From Deltaproteobacteria bacterium (GTDB lineage Bacteria > Bdellovibrionota_C > UBA2361 > OMII01): a DNA stretch of 46,917 bases. The stretch lies in NCBI GenBank assembly GCA_947491545.1, contig CANLJX010000008.1:1-46917 (forward strand), given 5' to 3'. The notes below the pieces were generated by a model. That model worked only from the letters and a program-made list of their open reading frames with translations, did no database searches and was not told the origin of the DNA. Position numbers and translations under genes: made by a program. This document shows positions 35,874 to 43,681 of the stretch, one piece after another. Position 1 is the stretch's first letter. Every line of letters starts with the position of its first letter.

Positions 35874-36677
35874 CTATGAGCCAAGCTCTCTTGCGCGGCG
35901 TAGCGCAGCACGCACAGCGTCACGCACATGATGAGCCGCGACACGCTCATCCAGGACTGAGATTGCAGCCGCAGTGGTGCCGTTCGGTGAAGTGACGCGT
36001 TCACGCAGCTCCGAGAAGCGCTCCGAAGACTGCTCAAGAACGCTCACAGCGCCCTTGAACGTCTGCAACACGAGGGCGTGCGAGTCGTGAGGAGAGAAGC
36101 CAGACTCAACAGCAACATTTTCAAGCTGCTCTGCCAGCCAGCAGAGGTACGCCGGCCCACTGCCGGCGACAGCCGTGGCAACATCGATCAGCTCCTCTCG
36201 GTCGACTCGCCACCCTTTGCCGCAGGAATCGATAATCGACAAGACATGCTGCACCTCCTCGTTGCTGAGGGAGTCCGGGATGTACAGCGCAGACGCGCTC
36301 TCGCGTCGAGCCGCCCCAAGGTTCGGCATCGCGCGCACAACTTTGCGCGTGCCAAGCAGCATCATTAGCTTCTCGCATGGAACTCCCGCCATGCACGAAA
36401 GCACCACTACATCGGCTGAAACATGCGGCTTTAGGCTAAGGCAGGCCACTTCAGCGTCCTGGGGCTTAACGGTGAGGACGATAACGTCCCCGCTTCCGAG
36501 CCGAACCGACTCAGGGAACTCCGCCTCTACCCGACATCCGTAACGGCTTGAAAGCTGCGCACGGTCACTCTCGGCTCGCTCGATGAGGATCACGTCTTCG
36601 GAGCGATACGAAGCAGCCAGAAGGCTCTCAACGAGCGCCTTCCCCAGATTCCCCACCCCAACCAACGCTACGGTCAT
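35874..36677 (-). CDS. proC: Pyrroline-5-carboxylate reductase
   Basis: This 267-residue enzyme is of normal length. The NAD(P) motif VGVGNLGKAL lies at 6-15. TVKPQDAEV, MPNLGAARRESASAL and VAGSGPAYLCWLAEQ follow in family order, and TSPNGTTAAAI marks the active-site end. It catalyses the last step of proline synthesis (pyrroline-5-carboxylate to proline with NAD(P)H). The ATG overlaps the TGA of yggX as ATGA, so the two are translated together. Asn in SPNGTT instead of the commoner SPGGTT is seen in other ProC proteins and is not unusual. Confidence 0.95.
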   Translation of the reverse strand: MTVALVGVGNLGKALVESLLAASYRSEDVILIERAESDRAQLSSRYGCRVEAEFPESVRLGSGDVIVLTVKPQDAEVACLSLKPHVSADVVVLSCMAGVPCEKLMMLLGTRKVVRAMPNLGAARRESASALYIPDSLSNEEVQHVLSIIDSCGKGWRVDREELIDVATAVAGSGPAYLCWLAEQLENVAVESGFSPHDSHALVLQTFKGAVSVLEQSSERFSELRERVTSPNGTTAAAISVLDERVAAHHVRDAVRAALRRARELGS

Positions 36678-36958
36678 TGACGGCGACCCCGCTCGGCGTT
36701 CTCCACTTCGGCGACCGTGCCAGCCTCAAGGCCGAGAAAACGCATCATCTGGTCGACGAGAACCTGATAATCGCGCGGGTCGCCCATGTTGAGCCGGTAC
36801 TCGTTGAGCACCTTAATCTGGACATCCTTGCTCCACTGGTTCCAGGCCTCCGCCGACACCGACTCGAAGATGCGCTTCCCCATCTCACCCGCAAAAGGTG
36901 GTTTCTCAAGGCCTGGGAGCTCTTTCTTGAACTTTGAGCAAAGTACTGTTCTTGCCAT
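36674..36958 (-). CDS. yggX: YggX-family Fe(2+)-trafficking protein
   Basis: This 94-residue protein aligns with YggX from its first residue: MARTVLCSKFKKELPGLEKP, with the conserved Cys at position 7, then GEMGKRIFESVSAEAWNQW and LNEYRLNMGDPR. YggX protects iron-sulfur clusters from oxidants and may move iron. The frame is open to 37003, but ATG at 36956-36958 has GGAG six bases upstream and begins exactly where the family does. It is the first gene of a yggX-proC pair, overlapping proC by 4 bp. YggX is best known from proteobacteria. Confidence 0.93.
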   Translation of the reverse strand: MARTVLCSKFKKELPGLEKPPFAGEMGKRIFESVSAEAWNQWSKDVQIKVLNEYRLNMGDPRDYQVLVDQMMRFLGLEAGTVAEVENAERGRRQ

Positions 36959-37321
36959 CTGTATCTCCTTCTCTGCCGCTGCGGATTCTGTCACGCTTTG
37001 CATCCCCTGTCATTCCCGCTTCCCCTCACTCACCCCGCCCCCTTCCGGGAACGGCACCGGCTGCGGTTCCGGCACCGGCTCCGCCCCCGGCAACACCACA
37101 ACCACCAGCACCCCCTTCCCCCCCCACCGCCGAAAAAGTTAACCCACCAACACCACTAAATAAGCGCCCCTACCCCCTGGCCGCCCCTGTCCCAATCAGC
37201 CCGGAGCTGCAGGCAAAAGCCTCGCTCTCAGCTCGTCGATTTTACAAATCCGTGACAACTCCCATGAAAGCCTGTGACAGGGTTGATACCTAACGGGGAC
37301 GGTTTTCTTGGAGGGAGAACT
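36959..37321. promoter_or_regulatory. Divergent promoter region between yggX and the ECF sigma gene
   Basis: This 363-bp spacer carries promoters for both sides and a C-rich hexamer array at 37047-37112. TGACAA near 37252 and TTGATA near 37283 are possible elements for the sigma gene, but no firm match is made. GGAGGGAG lies 6 bases before the sigma ATG. Small frames across the array are Pro/Ala/Thr-rich translations of the repeat. Confidence 0.35.
37047..37112. repeat. Degenerate hexamer array, 11 units
   Basis: Units in exact 6-bp register are GGGAAC, GGCACC, GGCTGC, GGTTCC, GGCACC, GGCTCC, GCCCCC, GGCAAC, ACCACA, ACCACC, AGCACC. It shares GGCACC-GGCTGC with the array at 6154-6195. It lies between divergent genes and appears non-coding. 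Confidence 0.7.
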
Positions 37322-37945
37322 ATGGCAACGCAAAGAACGGACGTGGAGCTTGTTAAGGGAGTACTGTCTCGTCAAGACGATTGCTTCGAGGAGCTGATCG
37401 AACGCTACGCCTCGAAGGTCCTCAACTTAGCCCTGAGAATCACCCGCTGCCAAGAAGATGCTGAAGAGATCCTTCAGGAAGTTTTTATAACCGTTCTCAC
37501 AAAAGTGCAGAGCTTCGAGCATAAGGCGCAGTTCTCGAGCTGGCTGTACCGCGTGACGATGAACGCAAGCTTCATGAAGATCCGATCGCGCAACCGACGC
37601 CGTTCGGTCTCGCTTGAAGACGTTGAGCCGTCGATCAAGCAGAATTGGGTCGGGAACCGCACTGAGCTGTACGACATCGACTTCATGTCCTCACGTCACG
37701 AGCTGCGAGGCGCGATTCAGGCAGCAGTCGATAAGCTGCCAGAGGAGTACCGAGCAATCTTCATCCTGCGCGACATCGACGGGATGTCAAACGAGATGGT
37801 GAGCCGGGTGCTCCAGCTCTCGGTTCCAGCCGTCAAGAGTAGGCTGCACCGCTCAAGGCTCCTTATGCGTCAGCAGCTCAAGGCGCACTACGAAGGCTAC
37901 AGAAACTTGAGCGACGACACGCTCGAGCCAACTCACGTAGTGTAG
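37322..37945 (+). CDS. ECF-type RNA polymerase sigma factor
   Basis: The 207-residue product has sigma-70 region 2 at about 20-90 (CFEELIERYASKVLNLALRI, then AEEILQEVFITVL and FSSWLYRVTMNASF) and region 4 at about 140-195 (LPEEYRAIFILRDIDGMSN, SVPAVKSRLHRSRLLMRQQL). Regions 1 and 3 are absent, as in ECF factors. The frame is open to 37274, but ATG at 37322-37324 follows GGAGGGAG. No anti-sigma gene lies next to it: a strong terminator ends the unit 22 bp after the stop and the other neighbour is divergent yggX. Control is therefore probably by transcription, a distant anti-sigma, or the short C-terminal tail (YRNLSDDTLEPTHVV). Confidence 0.94.
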   Translation: MATQRTDVELVKGVLSRQDDCFEELIERYASKVLNLALRITRCQEDAEEILQEVFITVLTKVQSFEHKAQFSSWLYRVTMNASFMKIRSRNRRRSVSLEDVEPSIKQNWVGNRTELYDIDFMSSRHELRGAIQAAVDKLPEEYRAIFILRDIDGMSNEMVSRVLQLSVPAVKSRLHRSRLLMRQQLKAHYEGYRNLSDDTLEPTHVV

Positions 37946-37967
37946 CACCAGTTATCTCCAGTGTTGG

Positions 37968-38004
37968 GGGGCTGGAAGGCGAATACCTTCCAGCCCCTTT
38001 TTTT
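37968..38004 (+). terminator. Rho-independent terminator of the ECF sigma gene
   Basis: A perfect 12-bp stem, GGGGCTGGAAGG with CCTTCCAGCCCC (37968-37979 and 37986-37997), has a 6-nt loop and is followed by seven T. It starts 22 bases after the sigma stop codon. Confidence 0.95.
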
Positions 38005-38065
38005 ATTTCTCCCCTCCCCCGTAGGCGGCTCCGGTCCCGAAGATTGAATAGCCCGCCTTGTGTTT

Positions 38066-38137
38066 CCTCATCCTTCTCCTCATCTTCCTCTTTCTCCTTT
38101 TCCTGCACCTGCACCTGCACCTGCACCAAATCCCTCA
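38066..38137. repeat. Pyrimidine-rich hexamer array, 12 units, with four perfect CCTGCA copies
   Basis: Units in register are CCTCAT, CCTTCT, CCTCAT, CTTCCT, CTTTCT, CCTTTT, four times CCTGCA, CCAAAT, CCCTCA. On the minus strand it would encode a Val-Gln and Glu-Lys repeat, but that frame also overlaps the sigma terminator and is not credible as a gene. Part of the array is complementary to the ribosome binding site region at 38212-38234. Confidence 0.75.
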
Positions 38138-38235
38138 TCCTAGTCCTAATGTCTCAACCGCAACATGGTGGGCACCCTGAGGCAATTTCCTGATTATGAG
38201 GAGGATCTCAGTGCAGGAGCAGCAGGAGAAAGAGA

Positions 38236-38526
38236 ATGATTAGGACGAAGAAGGTCAATAAGAATGCCCCCACGGACTACTTTGATGCTGTGCGTGTTTT
38301 CTACCGAGTCCCCTCGGTCCCAAAACCGTCCTCTACCGGTCACCCACCCAAGTCCAAAAAGCAACTCAATCGCGCCCCCTCGCTCAATGACTCACCCCAT
38401 CCGCTAAACAACATCTCCCCGAAAAACATTGCCATCCTCTCCAACTTGCGCCAGAAGGTGCTCAAGGCACTTGTTAGCCTCAGGGAGTCGCGCAGTAGCA
38501 ATGTCGTTCGCAGCCGCATTCTTTAA
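38236..38526 (+). CDS. Possible small basic protein, 96 residues, overlapping yaeQ start
   Basis: No family is recognised. The frame has a very good ribosome binding site (GGAG then 7 bases before ATG) and starts MIRTKKVNKNAPTDYFDAVR. It is basic, rich in Pro, Ser, Asn and Lys in the middle, and helical near the end (NLRQKVLKALVSL). It overlaps the yaeQ start by 26 bp, which would allow translational coupling since yaeQ itself has a weak site. The composition and lack of relatives leave it doubtful; it may be a leader peptide or a chance frame. Confidence 0.3.
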   Translation: MIRTKKVNKNAPTDYFDAVRVFYRVPSVPKPSSTGHPPKSKKQLNRAPSLNDSPHPLNNISPKNIAILSNLRQKVLKALVSLRESRSSNVVRSRIL

Positions 38527-39094
38527 CTTCTCAATCGACCTCAGCAACGCCGATCGGGGGGTGTACGCCCGCTTCCGGGTAAAGGTCCCCCAGCATCCGC
38601 TTGAGTCGCTAGAGCATCTGTGCGCCAGGCTGCTGGCGTACTGTCACTGCTACCGTGAGGGCCAGTCGTTCTCGGGCGGGATGTTTGAGCCGAAGGACCC
38701 CACAATCTGGCAGAAAGAGATCACAGGAGAGCTGCTCTTGTGGGTTCAGCTAGGGTGCCCTGACCGCAAAAAGATAGAAACAACGCTTCGCTCCGCGCCC
38801 AACGCCGAGCACCGTATCTACTTCTTCGACGAGCACCAAGTGGCAGAGTTCTGCCACATGCTGCGTGGCAGCAAGACCAACTGGGTCGAGCCGATCGAGT
38901 TCTTCATGCTCCCTGCCGAGCTGCTTGAGAGGCTCGTGCCGCTCTGCCGCTCAAGCCCTGAGTGGGGGGTGACCTTCATCGACAATCGTCTCTACCTGAG
39001 CGTCGATGGCACGGAGCTAGAAAGCGAGATTCGACCCGTGGACATCTGGGAGGAGTACCAGGGCACGCTCCAGGCCGATGCGCCGGCTAGCTAG
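38501..39094 (+). CDS. yaeQ: YaeQ family protein
   Basis: The 197-residue product follows the YaeQ pattern: an N-terminal [18 protein letters not shown] near 9-26 (E. coli YaeQ has KFSLDLSDMDRHVY), then [40 protein letters not shown] and [13 protein letters not shown]. YaeQ has a fold related to PD-(D/E)XK nucleases; its biochemical role is not established. The longer frame from 38429 adds residues unlike the family, so ATG at 38501 is chosen. An acylphosphatase gene follows 32 bp downstream on the same strand. YaeQ is mainly proteobacterial. Confidence 0.88.
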   Translation: MSFAAAFFNFSIDLSNADRGVYARFRVKVPQHPLESLEHLCARLLAYCHCYREGQSFSGGMFEPKDPTIWQKEITGELLLWVQLGCPDRKKIETTLRSAPNAEHRIYFFDEHQVAEFCHMLRGSKTNWVEPIEFFMLPAELLERLVPLCRSSPEWGVTFIDNRLYLSVDGTELESEIRPVDIWEEYQGTLQADAPAS

Positions 39095-39126
39095 CGACTC
39101 TACCCGTACACTGGTACTCTCTTCTC

Positions 39127-39402
39127 ATGAAGCGGCTACACGCGTTTATAGAGGGTCGTGTACAGGGAGTGGGCTTTCGGCAGTGGGCCTGCCAAGCAGC
39201 CCGTAAACTCGGGCTCTCTGGCTGGGTTCGAAACCTTCCCGACGGTCGTGTTGAGGCTGTTGCAGAGGGCGATGAGTCGAGCGTAGAGACCCTTGAAAAT
39301 CTGCTGTCTCAAGGGCCCCCGGCCGCACAAGTTACGACTGTTACCGCCCATACCGTAGAACTAACCAAATCCGAATTTGTTGGGTTTGAGTTGCGCAGGT
39401 AG
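39127..39402 (+). CDS. acyP: Acylphosphatase
   Basis: This 91-residue enzyme is of standard length. [12 protein letters not shown] (9-20) supplies the phosphate-binding loop with R18, and [18 protein letters not shown] places the catalytic N36. It hydrolyses the carboxyl-phosphate bond of acyl phosphates such as acetyl phosphate or carbamoyl phosphate. No clear ribosome binding site precedes the ATG. It lies 32 bp after yaeQ and 60 bp before the CYTH gene, so the three may be cotranscribed. Confidence 0.95.
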   Translation: MKRLHAFIEGRVQGVGFRQWACQAARKLGLSGWVRNLPDGRVEAVAEGDESSVETLENLLSQGPPAAQVTTVTAHTVELTKSEFVGFELRR

Positions 39403-39462
39403 TTACTATACCGTGCGAGCCGCTAGTTCGCCGCTCTTGTTTCGTGGCACTTAAGGAACTGA

Positions 39463-40281
39463 ATGTCCAGGACTGAATCCTCCCAGGCAAAACAATCAGG
39501 AGATCAATCCGCGAAGCCCTTCCTCGATTCCCTCGATGCCTCTCTCCCTGCTCTCCCCGGCCGCGGTCCCCGCCTCTCACCCCGCGAAGTTGAGGTTCGC
39601 TACTTTGTGCCCGCGACCCTTGTGCCTGGGCTTACTCGAGGATTGGAGTACGTCTCAATTCGGCAGCACTACTTCCCCTCGAAAGCTCTGCGCTCGGTAA
39701 TAGAGCAGTTCAAGATTGCCGAGCATGTTCGTGATCACCAGGAGTTTAGCAGCGGTCGCATAAGGCGCACCAAAGATAAGGCCGGATCGTGCGTGTACGA
39801 GCTCGAATTCAAGGGACCGAAGGAAGACGCGCACGGTGCGCTCATTTCTCGCCGCGAGTTCGGTGTCAGGATCTCAAAAGAGCTGTTCGAAGACTTGCTG
39901 CCGCAAGCTACGGCAGGGGCGCTGAAAAAACGGCGCTACGAGATCGCGGGAAAAATTGTGCAGGCTGGGGCTCCCGTAAAAGCATACGGTCACCTCGATG
40001 TGCTGCGTCGGGCAGGCAGCACCCTTGAGAAGCTGCCTCAACCGTTCTGCACAATCGACATTGAGCTCCCTTCACCCACGTTACTCCTGTCGCTGCGAGC
40101 AGGCGACCACTCCTTTAAGTTCCTGCGCGAATGCGTCGAGATAAATTGCCTGAACAACGATTTGCGCGGAACCCTTTCCAACAGAGCCTTGGCACGCGTC
40201 GGGCTCGCGGCCCACGCGCTAGAGCAGGTTCAGCAAGAAGCGGACGAGCTTGAGCGGGTGCTGCGCAAGCTTGGGCGTTAA
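39463..40281 (+). CDS. CYTH-like (triphosphate tunnel) domain protein
   Basis: The 272-residue protein shows the ordered charged strands of a CYTH/TTM tunnel: E42-V-E44 in REVEVRYFV, YVSIRQHYF, RIRRTKD (99-105), YELEFKG with K117, SRREFGVRI, then LKKRRYEIAG, YGHLDVL and IDIELP. TTM enzymes bind triphosphate substrates (inorganic triphosphate, ATP, thiamine triphosphate, RNA 5' ends) with a metal. The first 38 residues are a Ser/Pro-rich leader and the last ~50 a helical extension. AAGGA lies 5 bases before the ATG. It follows acylphosphatase, another phosphoanhydride-acting protein. The match is by strand pattern and motif, so confidence is moderate and substrate unknown. Confidence 0.65.
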   Translation: MSRTESSQAKQSGDQSAKPFLDSLDASLPALPGRGPRLSPREVEVRYFVPATLVPGLTRGLEYVSIRQHYFPSKALRSVIEQFKIAEHVRDHQEFSSGRIRRTKDKAGSCVYELEFKGPKEDAHGALISRREFGVRISKELFEDLLPQATAGALKKRRYEIAGKIVQAGAPVKAYGHLDVLRRAGSTLEKLPQPFCTIDIELPSPTLLLSLRAGDHSFKFLRECVEINCLNNDLRGTLSNRALARVGLAAHALEQVQQEADELERVLRKLGR

Positions 40282-40294
40282 GAACACAGGCAGC

Positions 40295-42424
40295 CTAGCT
40301 CGCCATCTCTATCCCATGCTTCCCCTTCAGGCTCTCAAGCAGAGTCCCCATGCTTGAGTCAACCTCATCGCTCTTGAGGGTGCGGTCGGGACGCTGGAAG
40401 ATCACGCGGTACGTGACGCGGCGGAAATCCTCTTCGGGTCGGCGGAAGTCGTCCACGATCAGGGTCTCTGTCAGTGCGTCGAGCGACGCTTCCTGGATGA
40501 AGCGCAGCACGCGGCTGGCCTGCTCCTTGGCGCCGACTTTGAGCGTCATGTCACGCCACACTGCCGGGTAGTCGCTCACAGTTGGAGCCGGAACTCCGAT
40601 CATGAGCTTCACGAGAAGCCGCGCGTCCAGCTCACAGTAGAAAACTTCTTCCTTGATGTCGCACGCTTCGCGGATGAGCGGGTGCACGACTCCGAAGAAT
40701 CCAACCACGTTGCGGCCGCACTTCACTGTGGCCTGAATCCCCGGGTGCAGGAAAGGCGACTCGCTCTTGCCAACCGAAAACTGGCAACCGAGCCCCTTGA
40801 TGAGCCCGGCGACAGCGCCCTTGAAGAGCCGCGCGTGCTCCTCGACGCTCTCGGCCTTGCGCCACTGCCCCTCGAACCAACGTCCAGCGGAGGCCATGCA
40901 GAGAACGTCGTGCTCCAGATTGTAGTCAAGCTCATCGCGTTCACGCGGCTCATCTGAGGGCAGCTCTGCGGGGCGGCTAAACACTCGGCAGTTCTCGAAC
41001 ACCTTCCCAGCCTCGACTCCGCGCTTCTTATTCAGCGCCAAGAGCTTCGTGAGGTGCACCACGTTTGTGACTTTGAGGTGCGAGTTCTTCGCCTCAAGCG
41101 AGTTCTTAAGCGAGACGTGCTGCGCTGTGACGCCCGGCGATAGCTGCTCAAGCAACGACACCTCTGCCGCTGAGATAAAGCCAGTTGTAATCACCTCAAC
41201 GAAACCGCTTCCGACCAGGGCCGAGCGTGTCGCTTTGACCAGGCGCTCGATGCCGTTTAGCGGAGCTGCCTCGACGTCGAGCGGCGGAAGCTCTGGGCGC
41301 ACGCGGTTTAAGCTGACCGAGCGGGCTAAGTCTTCGTAAATGTCCTCTGGGCTCCTGACGTCCCACAGGCGCCAAGATGGCACGGTGAGGGTCAGCTCCT
41401 TGTCCTTCCCAGACGCGGAGGCACTCTCGACCTGGTAGCCCAGAATCTTGAAGCGGGTTGCTACCTCGACTTCCTCAAGCCGTGGCAGGTTGAGCTCGCG
41501 TCGCAGGCTGCTCAGGAGCACTGCGATTTTGCGCTTCTCAAGCGGCATGGAGTCAGTGCTGGTGAGCCCTATCACGTGCGCGGCTTCAGTGTCTTTTGCG
41601 GTGCCAGCCGATCCGCCAGCCAGGTACGCCAGCCGCTTCAGCGCCGGAGTGATTCCCTCGAAGTCGCAGCCACGCTCAAAGGCGTATGAGGCGTCGGTCG
41701 AGAGCCCCATCCCGCGTGCGGTGATGCGCACACTCACTGGCTCAAACACAGCCGCCTCAATCAGCACCTTGCGAGTGCCAGCAGTAACCATCGAGTTCGC
41801 GCAGCCGATGACGCCTGCGACTGCGATAATCTTCTTGCGGTCCTTGATCAGGACTGAGCCCTCAGGAACGGTGTAGCTCTTTCCGTCGAGAGCCTCGATC
41901 TCTTCTGGCTTCGTTGAGAGCTCAACCACCACCTCGCCCTCAACCTTGTCAGCATCGAAGGCGTGCATCGGCTGACCCATCTCCATCTGCACGTAGTTGA
42001 GCAGGCTTACGATCGGGTGCAGCTTCTCTGGCTCGTCCGTAAAAGCGGCGACGTCGTTGCGAAGCTTTATGTCTGACGGGACGCTCATCTCCATCAGCGA
42101 GTAGCGCATGCACTTGTCGGTTGCGCGTCGCACGAGCACTGACGCCTTTCGGTCGCTAAGCTGCGTTGCAACGGTAGGCGCCTTAATCTGGGCGAGAGAG
42201 CGCGCAGAGAGCTCTCGCGCCACGCCGATGTGGCTCAGGTGGTCTCCGCGGTTGGCGAGCGTTTCAAGGGTGTACACCACTCCTTTCTCTTGCGAGGCCT
42301 CAACGCCCTTCACCTCAAGGCCAAGGTCGTCGAGCAGGATGCGCAGCGGAGAGTTCGAGGCGCCCTCAACGGTGCACTCAGGGGTCTCGATCAGCTTTTC
42401 AAGCAAACGGACGTGAAGCTTCAT
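40295..42424 (-). CDS. pheT: Phenylalanyl-tRNA synthetase beta subunit, lacking N-terminal OB-fold
   Basis: The 709-residue subunit is of bacterial type, but about 90 residues shorter than the usual ~795-800. Residues 1-43 match the start of domain B1 (LLDDLGLEVKGVE). The next conserved piece, LETLANRGDHLSHIGVAREL at about 53-72, normally lies near residue 160. The tRNA-binding EMAPII-like OB-fold in between is absent. The rest is intact: B3/B4, the B5-type region with GLSTDASYAFERGCD, the catalytic-like core and the C-terminal anticodon-binding FDX domain (SDYPAVWRDMTLKV near 616). It overlaps pheS by 4 bp as ATGA. The frame is uninterrupted, so this looks like a real shorter form, not a sequencing error. 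Confidence 0.94.
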   Translation of the reverse strand: MKLHVRLLEKLIETPECTVEGASNSPLRILLDDLGLEVKGVEASQEKGVVYTLETLANRGDHLSHIGVARELSARSLAQIKAPTVATQLSDRKASVLVRRATDKCMRYSLMEMSVPSDIKLRNDVAAFTDEPEKLHPIVSLLNYVQMEMGQPMHAFDADKVEGEVVVELSTKPEEIEALDGKSYTVPEGSVLIKDRKKIIAVAGVIGCANSMVTAGTRKVLIEAAVFEPVSVRITARGMGLSTDASYAFERGCDFEGITPALKRLAYLAGGSAGTAKDTEAAHVIGLTSTDSMPLEKRKIAVLLSSLRRELNLPRLEEVEVATRFKILGYQVESASASGKDKELTLTVPSWRLWDVRSPEDIYEDLARSVSLNRVRPELPPLDVEAAPLNGIERLVKATRSALVGSGFVEVITTGFISAAEVSLLEQLSPGVTAQHVSLKNSLEAKNSHLKVTNVVHLTKLLALNKKRGVEAGKVFENCRVFSRPAELPSDEPRERDELDYNLEHDVLCMASAGRWFEGQWRKAESVEEHARLFKGAVAGLIKGLGCQFSVGKSESPFLHPGIQATVKCGRNVVGFFGVVHPLIREACDIKEEVFYCELDARLLVKLMIGVPAPTVSDYPAVWRDMTLKVGAKEQASRVLRFIQEASLDALTETLIVDDFRRPEEDFRRVTYRVIFQRPDRTLKSDEVDSSMGTLLESLKGKHGIEMAS

Positions 42425-43476
42425 ACGATCTCCTTCAGGACGCGCAGGTCGTTGTCGTACACCGAGCGCAGGTGCGGGAAGTTGTAGAGCTGTCCGGCGA
42501 GGCGCGACGTGCCGAGCCCAAACGCGAAGCCCGAGACCTTCTCTGGGTCGAAGTTAAACTCCTTGAGCACGTTGCGGTGGATCATTCCTGAGCCGCCGAC
42601 CGTCACCCAGCCAGCGCCGCCGCACGCGCCGCATCCCTGCCCTTTGCAAACTGAGCAGTCGATCTGCGGGCCGACCGAAGGCTCCGTGTACGGGTAGAAC
42701 TTCGGCACGAATCGCACCTTACGGCGCTTGCCGTACAGCTCTTTCAAGATATGCGTGATGAGCCCAAGCAGGTGCGAGAGCGTGAGCCCCGGCTCAACCC
42801 ACACCAGCTCGTACTGGTGGAACATCGACATGTGCGAGGCGTCTTCCTTCTCGTTGCGGTACGAGGGACCAAACGACGCAACCTTGACTGGCACGCGGTT
42901 ATTGTCGAAGAGCGCCCGGTGCTGCAGCGTGCGCGCCTGAACAGAAGTGGAGTGAGTCCGGAGCACGTGGCCAGTGGTCGTGTAGAAGGTGTCCTGCAGG
43001 TCGCGCGCCGGGTGGTGCTTCGGGATGTTGAGTGAGTCGAAGCAGTAGTAGTCGGTTTCAATCAGCGGCCCCATCACGTTCTGGAAGCCAAACGGCCGCA
43101 GGATCTCTGTGATACGCTCCTCGACAATTGTGATCGGGTGCACAGATCCCAGGTTCGTTGCAGCTTCCGGCAGCGACAGATCTATGTACTCGCCCGTGAG
43201 CTGCGCCTTCAGCGCCTCACCCTTGAGCCCCCGCTCCTTGGCGCTTACGCCCTCTTCGACCGTCGTGCGCAGCTCGTTCAGCAATGCTGCCACCGCTGGC
43301 TTCTCTTCGGCCGGGACATCTCTTAGGCTCTTGAACAGCTCCTTAACGAAGCCGTCCTTTGAAACCCAGTCGCGCTTGATGAGTTCAAGGTCTTCCTTGC
43401 GGCCCACCTCTTTGAGCTGCTGCTCAAAGCGCGCAATCAGGTCTTTGATGTTCTGGGGCGATAGGTCAACGCTCAT
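42421..43476 (-). CDS. pheS: Phenylalanyl-tRNA synthetase alpha subunit
   Basis: This 351-residue class II synthetase subunit has a helical N-terminal arm (1-90), motif 1 region HPITIVEERITEILRPFGF, HHPARDLQDTFY near 149-160, motif 2 with FGPSYRNEKEDASH, the cysteine pattern CSVCKGQGCGAC followed by GAGWVTVGGSGMIH, and motif 3 with GFAFGLGTSRLA. With PheT it charges tRNA-Phe as an alpha2-beta2 enzyme. AAGGA lies 7 bases before the ATG. The stop overlaps pheT by 4 bp. No rplT, infC or ihfA gene is nearby. Confidence 0.97.
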   Translation of the reverse strand: MSVDLSPQNIKDLIARFEQQLKEVGRKEDLELIKRDWVSKDGFVKELFKSLRDVPAEEKPAVAALLNELRTTVEEGVSAKERGLKGEALKAQLTGEYIDLSLPEAATNLGSVHPITIVEERITEILRPFGFQNVMGPLIETDYYCFDSLNIPKHHPARDLQDTFYTTTGHVLRTHSTSVQARTLQHRALFDNNRVPVKVASFGPSYRNEKEDASHMSMFHQYELVWVEPGLTLSHLLGLITHILKELYGKRRKVRFVPKFYPYTEPSVGPQIDCSVCKGQGCGACGGAGWVTVGGSGMIHRNVLKEFNFDPEKVSGFAFGLGTSRLAGQLYNFPHLRSVYDNDLRVLKEIV

Positions 43477-43681
43477 GCAACCGTCCTTGTGTGGCGCCCT
43501 TCCGCGGCTCTCGGCGCGCGGAACGGCGTACCAGAATGTAAGCTAAAGAAGGCAGTCGGTAAAGGCTCCGTCCGCGGCACAAAGCGCCAATTTTGCAGGG
43601 CTTTTCACGGCTTCACGGTTGCCACGCAGGTGCTATCAGGGTACAAGCCGTGGGGCGCCAACAGCCCCTCTAAGAGCATTT

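Noticed and set aside
36934-37293. Pro/Ala/Thr-rich rightward frames over the array upstream of the sigma factor
   Set aside because: Composition only reflects the C-rich repeat; the frames overlap yggX and the sigma gene start with no ribosome binding site.
38066-38137. Possible CRISPR array
   Set aside because: The period is 6 bp with no spacers and no cas genes nearby.
37878-38138. Leftward frame encoding a Val-Gln and Glu-Lys/Asp repeat
   Set aside because: It is the translation of the hexamer array, also runs across the sigma terminator and the sigma gene end, and has no start site.
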